From: Roridomyces roridus
Taxonomy: Eukaryota > Basidiomycota > Agaricomycetes > Agaricales > Mycenaceae
DNA: 64,000 bases
Assembly: GCA_029378245.1 (NCBI GenBank)
Contig: JARKIF010000003.1
Span: forward strand, 124,001 to 188,000
Reading direction: 5' to 3'
Part shown: piece after piece, positions 34,340 through 43,689 of the stretch
How positions within the stretch are numbered: position 1 is the first letter of the stretch
How the letters are laid out: every line of letters begins with the position of its first letter
The notes under the pieces: generated by a model
The model's database searches: none
What the model saw: only the letters and a program-made list of their open reading frames with translations
What the model was told of the DNA's origin: nothing
Made by a program: the position numbers and the translations under genes

Positions 34340-37300
34340 TAATGCAATGTCCCCGGTGATAAGTGGGGGCAATGTTGCATTATTCGCGGCCTCTCACCGC
34401 CGGTGAGATGGTAGGGTAATGCATTGTCCCGTTGTTTTGTGCACAAGGGTTAACAGGCCTGGGTAACTGAGGTAAGCTTCAAATAAGTCCTCCGAGCATC
34501 GCGGACATGCCATTTCTGGAAGGCGTCGGTTCCTTTGTACTTAACATTGATGCCGGATCATTTTTACTGAGCGATCCAGTGATCTTTGGGACATACATAT
34601 GACAGAGATCAATGGCAGCCCAAAAAGGTCCACAGATCAAAAATCCACAGCCCGGCACAATTGTTACCATCGCAATTGATGTGATGTATCAAAAAATCAA
34701 ATTCATAGAGCGGCTCAAGGGCTACAAGAGTTGTCAACATGTGTTTTAGCTCAAATGGCTTGGTTAGGCTGTAAAATGCAAAATACATTCCCAGACCAGA
34801 GTCTTTTTGATCAAGTGACACCGTAAGGGGTCCCACAAACTCAGATTCAAATGATCAGACCTCTTTGCCGGTGAATAGGGGGACAGTGAATAAATTGAGA
34901 GGGTGAGCACCCATGTGTTTGTCCCAAACATCTGGGGTATCATGGCTTTGTTGTCTACTAGGATGTTCCCTGTGCCTGCTGCATTCTCTTTTTCTCTGAG
35001 GTCCCGGGTTCAATCCCTGGCCTCCTCTTTTTTTTCTCCTGTCCCCAGCAGACAATTCCTGATGACACCAGGCATCACAGGATGCTAGCATGATGTGCTG
35101 CAACATCACAGTGCCACCAGAACTCTATGTACCTCAAGTTTCCAGTGAATTTGATGCCGATTTCCAATTGTAGCCACTACGCTTTTGTCCCAAAAAGCCA
35201 AATTTTGAGTTTCTGGCCTCTCTGGGCTTCCCATGTTGATTGCTGACAGAATTTTCCACCAGGTATGTTTCTTGCAGTCTATTGATATGTAACTGTGGCC
35301 ATTCAAGCTTCCAATGACCCTGTTGTACACCTGTAATTGCACAAATAGACCGGCTTTGGTTGATCTCCCAATATTACCTCCCTTTTGGTTCCCTAATACT
35401 GCAGCTGCACCTCAGAGAGGTACCTAGAGTCATAGAGATGAGCTCAAAGCAATATGGCCCCAGGTGCATACCTTGAAGCTGACTTGCAAATGAATCAGTG
35501 AAAATGCTGATCTGACTGAAGGCACTGATAATGTCCATTGAGCCTGTGATCCAGCATGAACTTGATGGCATGTCTAATTATCCATTGCAAGTGACAACTT
35601 ACCTAAGACTCTCCAACAGACAAGGCAATTGTGTGATACTGCCTGCAACAGACTGTTGCCTACATTGTGCATTCCCTAGATTTTCCCTGGTGATACAAAT
35701 AGCTCAGGGGATCTCTGATAGTGTACAGACAGGCTTAAGAGCCAGAGATCACTGATTCATGGACTCAGAAACACAAGTTTGAAGAGCATACATTTTGTGA
35801 TCAATTCAGTGATTGGGCACTAAGGAGGTTGAATAAAGCATATCAGAGACTAGAAATGGGCAAAAGACGTTCTGAGCACCTCAAATGAGCTTTATATCAT
35901 CAGATTTGGTGAAGAACTGAGAGAGTTCTGTTCAAGTGGTGTCCGAGCAAATGGCCGAAATCTTACCCTACAACCGTGACATCCCTCCACCCATCCAGAT
36001 GCAGCTTGTTCATTTTCCACTTCAATGGATGTATTGGCAACTAGGAACATGTTCCACCTAAGTTTCAGCCATTGATTGGGCCTACAGAACCCCCCAGAGC
36101 AGGAACTCAGGGCATCAGTGCAAAATGATCCTGGTTGTATCTCAGGTTACAACCCCTAGCTGTGTGATTTCTCATATCAGGCTGGTAACTTATGCCCATT
36201 GAATATCCTTTAGGCCATAGGATTGAGCACATGAACTGTACAGGAGGAGAAATGGTGCAGAGTTGATTTTGACCAAGTTGTGGCAGAATCTCTTTGGACT
36301 GACTGGATGCTGTGAAACTAGCTTTCAATTCCAGTTTGGAGAGTATCTGGGCGTCCCAGAACTCTTGAGATCACATAGAATAGTCTCTCTATCAGCTCAT
36401 ACCACAAGATCAATCACTGGCTTGATGCACCTGGTATTATTCCCCAATGGTCTGAGCACTTAGTTTTCAGCAATTAGGTTCATTGAATCATATGTGAAAA
36501 CACTGAGGAGGATCCTATAAACTATTGAACAAGGCTAGCAAATGTGATCATGAATTGCAACAAGGGCTCTCTATTCAACCCATACAGTGTCCTGATCATG
36601 TTCTGTTGCTTTCCAATAGGAGCAAAAGGATGTATAATGCATCCCAGAACAATGTCTGATCAGCATGCATCCCAGAATGCAGAGGGTTCTGCTTAAATTC
36701 ACTCAAACTGGTGAAAATTCCCTTCTTGGGAAAAAAGCGTAGTGGCTCATGTCAATCAGGGCTGTCATCAAGTCCGGAAGTTGAAGCATTTCACAAGGTT
36801 CTGCTCACATTGAGGGTTTGCTTGTGATGAAAATACATACTAAATGAATGGTGTTACACATTTCTGGGTACAGAGGGAAAGCCAGGAGAAAAAAAGGGGG
36901 CACCCGGGTTTTGATGCCAGCTTTTCCACAGTGTTTTGCATTTCCTGAGCTAACCAAGCATTTCCAGTCAAAGGTATATAGGAAGCTCCTGTAGGCCGGA
37001 ATGCGGGCCACAACTTTGATGTCCATCATGATTTGATGGCTGATGCGATGAGCCGCATCTGCAATTGATCAACAGTGGCTACTGGCAATGACCATCAGAA
37101 AATGATCTAACTCATCACCATCAAAAACTGATCCGTCTATCAAAAATGATTCCTCCATCCATCGCCATCAAAAATGATCCAGCGATAACCGCGATCAAAC
37201 AACAGCGATCAATCTGAGAATGAAAACTATACCATTAAAAAGGCCATTTGAAATGTGAAATTAAACTCAGAAATAAAACCCTGAGGCCCTCGAAAACAAC

Positions 37301-37390
37301 GGGACATTGCATTACCATCCATCTCACGGGCGGTGAGAGACCGTCAATAATGCAACATTGCCCCCACCTATCACCGGGGGCATTGCATTA
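34340..37390. mobile_element. Nested CpG-poor element with about 100-bp inverted termini
   Basis: The left end TAATGCAATGTCCCCGGTGA and about 100 bp after it are mirrored at the right end (37297-37390), including GTGGGGGCAATGTTGCATTA, TCTCACCG and TCCCGTTGTTTT blocks. TA occurs at both outer ends, compatible with a TA target duplication. The 2.8-kb interior has no long frames and very few CG dinucleotides (between 35401 and 35820 I see none), unlike the GC-rich genes around it. The interior includes tRNA-promoter-like fragments. The superfamily is not certain. Confidence 0.75.
34935..35035 (+). repeat. SINE-like fragment with Pol III B-box
   Basis: GGTCCCGGGTTCAATCCCTGG at about 34998-35018 contains a perfect-looking RNA polymerase III B-box (GGTTCAATCCC) and is followed by a T-rich run (TCTTTTTTTTCTCC). 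No cloverleaf can be drawn, so it is not a tRNA gene. It looks like the head of a tRNA-derived short retroelement. A related fragment in opposite orientation lies near 36880-36935 (minus-strand AAACCCGGGTGCC followed by a T run). Confidence 0.45.
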
Positions 37391-37758
37391 ATGGTACAGT
37401 TATTACTCCGGTGCGTGCGATATGGCCGATACATGTATTCATCAGGCTGCGAGGTACAGGAGAGGCCAGAGACGGCGGATGGATGGCGTAGATGCTGGCG
37501 AGCAACGGGGCAGGCTGATTACATAAGTTACTATATATGGTATACAGCGCTACTCGACAGATCACGACCAAATCGACCAGCCTGTCTATCGACATTTCAT
37601 AGACAGGATGGTTACGAGCCTATTTCTCCCTCATTGTGGACGATGCGGACGTGGTTGTTGACGGATCCCTTGCGCACGCGTTGCGGCAGGCGATTGCGTC
37701 GCATAGAAAAAACGGTATGCAGGTTCATGTCGGGATCGAAGGCAATAGTTGGTTTTGA

Positions 37759-38080
37759 GGTGCGGTATCTTATTTAAATTTTTTCTCATCTAAAATTCTA
37801 CTCCCAGGAAATGTGCTATCCAGGTTGGCAGGGAATGCAGAGAGCGACTTGAACGATATTGGTTCAAAGTAATTTCTGGTACGGACTGAATGGTTTTGCG
37901 TTCACAGTGTGGATCGAAGCCGTGAGCTAAGCCTTTGGGATTTGCCGCGGCGGACCATGATGCATGATCCACTGATGTGTCTCGCCCCTTGGTACTCAGT
38001 CATTTTTCTCGATGATTGGCGTGGGGTTTCATTCACTGCGGCGCAGAAGTACGGTGCATATAGTGTACAATAATTCATCG
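37759..38080. repeat. F-box 3' flank shared with 52.1-52.9 kb
   Basis: Sequence after the F-box stop (for example GTAATTT, then GGATCGAAGCCG, then GATTGGC) resembles the sequence after the F-box 3' fragment at 52138-52360 and 52870-52940. It is non-coding and marks the tail of the duplicated block. Confidence 0.5.
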
Positions 38081-38567
38081 GTGCCCTTTTGTTCAGTCAT
38101 ATTGTCCATTCAAGTTGACTCTCATCCAGGTACCGAGCCACCCACTACTGCGCCACGCCTCCCAACTCAGTCACCACTCCTTCCAAAGTAGATCTCCTGC
38201 GGCGGCCGTCCTGCCGAAGTGCCCGACTTCTCAAGTACTCAACCAAACTCAAACTCACCTCAAGACTCCCTGAACTCGGAAGAGCTCCTGATCGTGCGTA
38301 AAGGCGACTGTCGGATGGTGAGCGATGCATGTCATTGCAGATGTAGACTCCTCGAAATCCGAGTCCCCAAGTCGATGATGTTTGTTTGGAGCGGTTGAAT
38401 ATTCACAATATGGATCAACTGTTTACTGTTTTCCTCTCATCATGCTGAGACTGAACGAGTATGTTTTGAACAAGCGATACAAGCATAGTACATGTGAGAT
38501 AATGTGTGACCACTCCGCCGACTCCAACGATGTGGAAATCCCGGCCATGACCTTGGTTTGAATTGCC
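38081..38567. other. No gene recognised
   Basis: A 61-residue minus-strand frame (38145-38330) has no features. Nothing else is supported. Confidence 0.4.
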
Positions 38568-39241
38568 TCAAGCTACGCAGTGTTTAAACTCAATCCAACG
38601 AGTGGAAATAAATACATACACAACGAAACAGTGAACGCCTGCATGAACGATTTGGGAGAGTTGAGAGGTTCCATCGTAAGCTGGAGCCAATTTAGCCTTG
38701 GACCAAGGACGAGATGAAATGAGACCAACCGGAGTATTGTTCGCAGGCCAAGAAGGGTCCGCAATCGCCCAGCTCGTCAAGGCGTCGCTCGACTTGGTAT
38801 CTATCAAGCTGCACCAAGTTGTCAGAAAAAAACTCGTAGAAGAGAAGAGGGAATGCGGCAATCACTTGACGGTCGCTCCTCCGGCCACAGCAGCCATCCT
38901 CCACACGGTCGGGAGCGAATCAGAGACAACGAGCTGCGAATGGCCAGGAATGGGTATCGCCGCTGCAGCATAGCTCAAAAATGCAGTCGGGTCGGCACGG
39001 CTTTGGAGGGTGAACGTCCCCGTGGTGGTTTGCGGGATTATGAACCACTGGTCATCGCGGCTATGAACATTCGATCCCAACTTGATTTCCAGAACCCTGT
39101 CCCACCACCGTTGGTAGTAGTGGTAACAGCGGTGTTGTCAGACCCGGAGCCAGCAGTCAATACGGTACTCTTGTAGTCGAAGATCGTGCAGAGTGTCGCG
39201 GCGCTCGCGAGGGCGGTGATGTTCTGTAGAAAATTGACCAT
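38568..39241 (-). CDS. Lectin-like (beta-trefoil candidate) protein L1
   Basis: The gene starts at ATG 39241 with MVNFLQNITALASAATLC. Exon 2 encodes WFIIPQTTTGTFTLQS and FLSYAAAAIPIPGHSQLVV. A third exon gives SLIDTKSSDALTSWAIADP and a variable tail ending at the stop 38568-38570. Alternating turns, a Q-x-W-like contact (DQW) and the T-G-T-F-T-L-Q-S strand suggest a ricin-B-type beta-trefoil lectin, but the family is inferred, not proven. No signal peptide is seen; basidiomycete lectins of this type are often cytosolic. The donor of the first intron is unclear in this copy (GTTCTG). Related copies lie at 40171-40750 and 57657. Confidence 0.55.
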
Positions 39242-39740
39242 TTTGTAGTCTGAATACCACCGACTATGCTGACATCTTTTAAAGGCATCGAGTTGCGATT
39301 GACACGGGAGGTTATCCAAGGCTTGGAAAGACTGGCGCCTGAAGTTCAACGCATGTCCGTTCTGGGTGGAATGGAAGTGGAGGATGACTCGCAGTTCGAT
39401 GGGAGACATGGTTCCTTGTCTATCTACGCCTCGTGTGCCAGAGGTTCTCTGACAGGAACAAACACCTTTCCCCTGGGCGCTTAAAGTAAAACTTAGTCTG
39501 ATGCTCACCTAAAAAATATTGCAGGCCCGACACATTGAATGCTCGGACGGCGCTTCTGTAACATGTGTGAAGAAGAATCGATGTGGAGGATGACTCACAG
39601 ACGACGGGAGACATGGTTCCCTGTGTATCTACCCCTTATGTGCCGGCCAAAGGAACAAACATCTTTTCTAAAGCTTACTCTGATGCTCACCTCAAAAATG
39701 TTGAACCAGGCCGAAAACACTGAATGCTCAGACAGTGTTT
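39242..39740 (-). promoter_or_regulatory. Conserved promoter block of the lectin-like family, duplicated
   Basis: Upstream of L1 the minus strand contains GAGTCATCCTCCACTTCCAT and, nearer the ATG, CTTGGATAACCTCCCGTGTC followed by GCAACTCGATGCC and a TTTAAAAG box. The same blocks precede L3 at 57500-57640. A roughly 200-bp segment of this region is also tandemly duplicated (about 39367-39555 and 39577-39735). Two of the three related segments carry TGAGTCA, the usual core of bZIP (Gcn4/AP-1-like) sites. Confidence 0.6.
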
Positions 39741-39742
39741 CT

Positions 39743-39859
39743 TAGTCTCTCGTAGACAGACACAATAACTGATATCTCGTACCTGAACTAGTTAAGTGCT
39801 TCTATAACATGACAAAGAATGAGGGTCAACATGTTATAGCGTCTGTCTACGAGAGACTA
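39743..39859. mobile_element. Small hairpin MITE
   Basis: TAGTCTCTCGTAGACAGAC at the left end and its exact complement at the right end (39841-39859) give 19-bp perfect inverted repeats around about 79 bp. It lies inside the duplicated promoter region of L1. No clear target duplication was found. Confidence 0.7.
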
Positions 39860-40170
39860 GGCGCTTCTCTCGAGTCTCGTGGGTTCAAATCGATCAATTC
39901 GGCACCGAGGTTCAGCAGGTATTGTACCATGACTTGAAATCGAATGGCATTCAACAGTTCGACAGCACACAAAGGTGAACTCCTTTGTACATATCATATT
40001 TACAGTCGCCGCAAGCCACAGAAAATTCACATTACCCTGTCCTTCAAGCTATCCAATCCTGGTCGTCAGCCAAACTCACTTCACTTGCCAAATGAAAAGG
40101 ATCACGTACACAACGAAATAGTGAACTCTTGCATGAAAGACGGCGGCGAGACGGGAGGCTCCATCGTGAG
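39860..40170. other. Intergenic between lectin-like copies
   Basis: No gene recognised. It follows the hairpin element and precedes the 3' end of L2. Confidence 0.4.
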
Positions 40171-40750
40171 CTACATCCAATACTTAGTAGAGTGAGAACG
40201 AGATACAGTAACACCAACCGGAACGATTTTCGCCGTCCACGCAGGGTCCGCAGTCGCCCAGCTCGTCAAACTATAGTTGGTATTGGTGTCTATCAAGCTG
40301 AAATTCCGGGTCATCAGAAACGTACAGAAAAAGAGGAAGAGTGCATCTCACTTGATAGTCGGCCCTCCACCCACAGTAGCCATCGTCCACACGATGGGCA
40401 AAGCCGAAGAGACGACGAGCTGCGAATGGTCGGGCGCCTGCACCGCCGCAGCGGCGTAGCTCAAAAACACAGTCGGATGAGCGACGCTCTGAAGTGTGAA
40501 TGTCCCCGTGGTGCTCTGCGGGATTATGAACCACTACCGGTGCAATTAGTAATGTGGATTGAGAACGACAAAGCGCGACTCGGAGACGCACCTCCTGATT
40601 CGCCGCATTGACGAACGGGTCCGTGAGAACAGCGGCATTGTCAGACCCCGAGCCACCAGCAGTGGTCAGCACAGTGTTTTTGTAGTCGAAGATTTTGCAC
40701 AGTGTCGCGGCGCTCGCGAGAGCGGTGATGTTCTGCAGGAAGTTGACCAT
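40171..40750 (-). CDS. Lectin-like (beta-trefoil candidate) protein L2
   Basis: Starts at ATG 40750 with MVNFLQNITALASAATLC, then FDYKNTVLTTAGGSGSDN. A GT-AG intron (donor GTGCGT near 40592, acceptor near 40536) joins VNAANQE to WFIIPQSTTGTFTLQS, giving an N-Q-x-W contact like that of ricin-B domains. The next exon has SLIDTNTNYSLTSWATADP. Compared with L1, one base is missing near 40175-40190, producing a stop at 40171-40173 and a shorter C-terminus, so L2 could be a slightly truncated or dying copy. Carbohydrate binding is inference. Confidence 0.55.
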
Positions 40751-41486
40751 GTTCCGTTAGTTTGAAGCCAATGGACCTGAGTGAGGCCTTTTGAGAGAGC
40801 CCCAGATGCGATGAACACGGAGATTTTCGGACGGGCGTCTTTACATAGGGAATTTCTCGTTGAGTGACGTTCGAGATGGAATGGAAGTCAGGAATGATTC
40901 CTGATGCCTGTCTGTACAAGCAGAGGGTGTTAGGCGGACACCTCTTTCCTGGGCGCTTGAACTAAGAACTACCTCAAAATGCCCCGAGGTTCTTTGACGC
41001 ATCCAACGATCGGACGCGCTTAGTTGGTTCAAATTTTTGAATGGGCGCCGAGACGAAGCGCCAATGGACAAAACGTACTTGGTGAGTAACAGAGAGTCGC
41101 AGCTACTCAACGAGGCAGATGAGAATACGACGGCGGATAGCATAATGAAGATGGCGCTGGAAGACTCCTGCATAGTCGAGTCAGCCCGGACTGCAGGGGA
41201 GTCTCGAGAGAAGGCCAGATATCTGGATGAAACGGTTAGCGACATGACATCGTCCTGTGCATGCAAAAAAGTAGAAAAGAGCAGGATTGTGCGAGTCAAA
41301 TGACGTGAATAGGGCCTCAAACCCGCAGTCCAAAAGCTCCAATATCGAATCACTTCATCGATTACCTGAAGTTGAAACAAACTTCGATTTGAGGCACGGC
41401 ACACATGTATATGTGAACTCAACTTTTTGAACGGTTGAAAATTTTGACCACTGCCTACATCAACTTCGTTTGCCCGCACGCAACGC
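40751..41486. other. Upstream of L2; no gene recognised
   Basis: The first 120 bp on the minus strand resemble the L1/L3 promoter weakly (CTCTCAAAAGGCCTC). Long frames on both strands (40841-41479 minus, 41041-41303 plus) overlap each other and have no family features, so neither is called. Confidence 0.35.
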
Positions 41487-42340
41487 TCACGAAGATTGAA
41501 GTTGCCCTACTCGGAGAGGGAACATTGGTGTGTGAACAAAAGGAAGAGAAGAACATACCTTTAAATATTTTATTCCTCTCCGTCCCAATGTGCACATCCA
41601 CTCCGTGCTGCGTATGCGCTTCGATCGCTTCCTGCAACGCCGTCGCACGAGGTCCCACAACATCCACCACCCTCTTTGCAACAAGCCGGAACGACCGCAG
41701 CGTACCCCGTCACATCGTGCGTCCAGCAAGTCGACCACGGTCCCGTGCTCCATGGAATCGAGGTGATCGATCCGAATGGTGAGGGAGCGAAGATTTGGAA
41801 GCAGGTCTTGTCTGCATGCGAATAGCTCGAACACGATGATGGCGCAATCGCTATCGAATCGGATGGCAAGGTCGATGAGGCTGGGCACAAGTCGGAGGTA
41901 CTCCTCTATGTCTCCATCTTCGTAATTCTCCGACTTGAGTGAAAGGGATCGCAGCGGTGGGGAAGACCTCTGTAATAAGGGAGAAAGGTCCGAGCGGATG
42001 ATATCGGAGTCCAAAATGAAAAGGGTTTGGAGGGCGGGGAGTGTGAGGTACTGCAGAATGTTGCAGTGTTTGTATGAATCACCCAGCTTCAAATGCTGGA
42101 GAGATGTGTGCGTTAGATCATGGGGAGGCGTCCGTGAATCCGTGTGAATATCGGACCTGTACGCGTATTCAGGTCCAGGAGAGTGCAGTGCACCAAACTG
42201 GGGCGTGGCGCAGCATCTCCAGACATCCTTGAGCGCCGTAAAAGCCCCTTGAACCCGGAATCATCAAAGTCAAGGTTGTCAATGATGGAAATGGGCCGCA
42301 CGCGACAACGTGCGTAAACCAACTATTAGGAAAGACATTC
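41487..42340 (-). pseudogene. F-box/LRR-like gene remnant
   Basis: Minus-strand remnant of the F-box family lacking the F-box itself. A piece near 42180-42300 (RPISIIDNLDF) is followed by a probable intron. The next exon contains CNILQYLTLPALQTLF and SSPPLRSLSLKSENYEDGD, aligning with the intact copy at 43690. A frameshift near 41740 separates LDSMEHGTVVDLLD from the terminal segment RVVDVVGPRATALQEAIEAH with GVDVHIGTERN. The order is conserved but the frame is not, so it is a pseudogene. Confidence 0.7.
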
Positions 42341-42381
42341 AATTGATCGATAATATGAGCATGGCATGGAGCACACTTGCC

Positions 42382-43607
42382 TCACGTGAAAAACCAGTCT
42401 TGCCTCTTAATCGAGATCTGCATCCCCTCGTCCGCTAGCGGACGGAACGATCCAACAAACTCTTCAAAGAGATCATCGCCATCAGCGCCAACACAGACGA
42501 ATTGGAAGGAGGCCAACATCGCGCTGCGCTCTGTGACCACGTCGGGGATAACATGATATGCCCCGCGGACACCGGATCCCTGAGCAGCGAGATGCGTGAG
42601 CACCGGATGGATATCATTGTTGTTCAGAGTTTCGAAGAACGCGGGGAGATTGTTCTGGCAATTCATGATCGCGAGGTCCTCGAGGTGAGGCGTAAGTCGC
42701 AGGCATTCCCGAAAGAGTTTTGTGCTTTCCCGAACCTGCGATCCAACGTGTTGGCGATGTGGAGGGTGCACAGAGAGGGTAATGTGAGGTGGCGAAGAGC
42801 CCTCGGGTGTAGTCACGGTCTGTGGAATCACCGAGATACAAGTGGCGGAGGGAAATGGAACGCAGCCATTGTTGCAGTAGAAAAGTAAGCGCTTGAAATT
42901 ACAGCTCTCGCAAGATATGGAACCAAAGCTTGAGACTCAGCTCGGATTCCTCCCCCGGTCCCTCGACCGTGAAGGATCGCAACGAGGGAGAGGTATCCTT
43001 GGCACGCTCCCGTCTGCAGATGTCCATTGGTAAAGCCCCTTTCTCGGGTTCACGAATTGTAGAGCTTGGATCCGAAGCGCATGATCTCCCATATTCTGGA
43101 TGAGATCTACCAACGCGGTCGGGTCGATGCGGTTGAGAGTGAGTGCGAGCGGGTGGTGTGTTGAGCGGGGGAGCCAGAGCTCCCAGAGCTCCTTAAATCC
43201 ATTGGAACGGACACCAAGTTGGAGAAGTGCGTCCACAAAGACGGGGTGGCGAGCGCGACGTCGCTCCAGCTGCGGCAAATGCCCAGTAAGGCGGTGGACG
43301 CCTGCATGCTGCGGGTTGAAGAAAGGGATTCCAGCAAAATCTCGGAGGAGATTCCGAGTGGGAGCTTGGCCATAGGGTCGAGCAGGCTATTCAAATCGCC
43401 TAGGGCGTCGCTCTTTTGGCGTTCGAGGACCCTGAGCCCGTCCTGCTGCCGTTCTATCGCTGCAGAGATGGCGCCGATGCGTTTGTGGAGCTCTCCGACA
43501 GTGGACAGGGGAGTTGGGAGTAGGACGGATGGATTGTTCTGTGTAGCGTCCGACAGACGACGGTGGTTCGAGACAAGGGGAGATCTCGGCCCGAGAATGG
43601 TAGACAT
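42382..43607 (-). pseudogene. Divergent F-box gene with several frameshifts
   Basis: Starts at ATG 43607 (MSTILGPRSPLV), only 82 bp from the divergent F-box gene at 43690. The first frame gives IGAISAAIERQQDGLRVLER, the F-box LLDPMAKLPLGISSEILLES and TALLGICRSWSDVALATPSLW. The homologous sequence then jumps frame to KELWELWLPRSTHHPLALTL, then to DTSPSLRSFTVEGPG, then to FRECLRLTPHLEDLAI, and ends with GMQISIKRQDWFF. At least three frameshifts are visible, so it is a pseudogene of the same family but a distinct subgroup. Confidence 0.72.
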
Positions 43608-43689
43608 CAACCATCTCCGTTGGCATGGCATCGTCGTCAGCGCCCGCCGTGCTCGGAATCCCGCCTCGTCTCTGACCACCATCTTCCTC
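43608..43689. promoter_or_regulatory. 82-bp divergent spacer between two F-box genes
   Basis: Both genes read away from this short spacer, which must hold both core promoters if each was ever expressed. The same sequence, with small changes, precedes the split F-box copy at 32245. Confidence 0.5.

Larger units (their letters stand above)
33395..37621. mobile_element. MULE-like element inserted in an F-box gene
   Basis: The target duplication ATTTCTCCCT (33385-33394 and 37622-37631) is 10 bp, in the 8-11 bp range of Mutator-like elements. The terminal arms are inverted copies over about 100 bp: GTCTATGATATGTCGATAGACAG-like sequence at 33411-33433, then GGTCGTGATCTGTCGAGTAG and ACCATATATGGTAA, mirrored at about 37510-37621. 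The element's own sequence is only about 1.2 kb (33395-34339 and 37391-37621); the rest is a second element inserted into it. No transposase frame is seen. Confidence 0.8.
32245..37758 (+). pseudogene. F-box gene copy split by nested transposons
   Basis: Paralogue of the intact F-box gene at 43690-44967. The 5' part (32245-33394) encodes a coiled-coil-like start (IARQRALLKELEKQK), the F-box core RLPLEVAAEIFKKCLP and an LRR-like region. A missing G near 32600 (GTGGGTC versus GTGGGGTC in the paralogue) shifts the frame, which then stays open to the insertion. The 3' part resumes at 37632 with IVDDADVVVDG and ends near SHRKNGMQVHVG, with the stop at 37756-37758. Between them lies a 4.2-kb insertion (33395-37621) flanked by a 10-bp duplication. 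The family would act as substrate receptors of SCF ubiquitin ligases; this copy is dead. Confidence 0.85.

Noticed and set aside
40841..41479. 212-residue minus-strand frame and opposing 41041-41303 plus frame
   Set aside because: No family features; opposite frames overlap, which is typical of chance.
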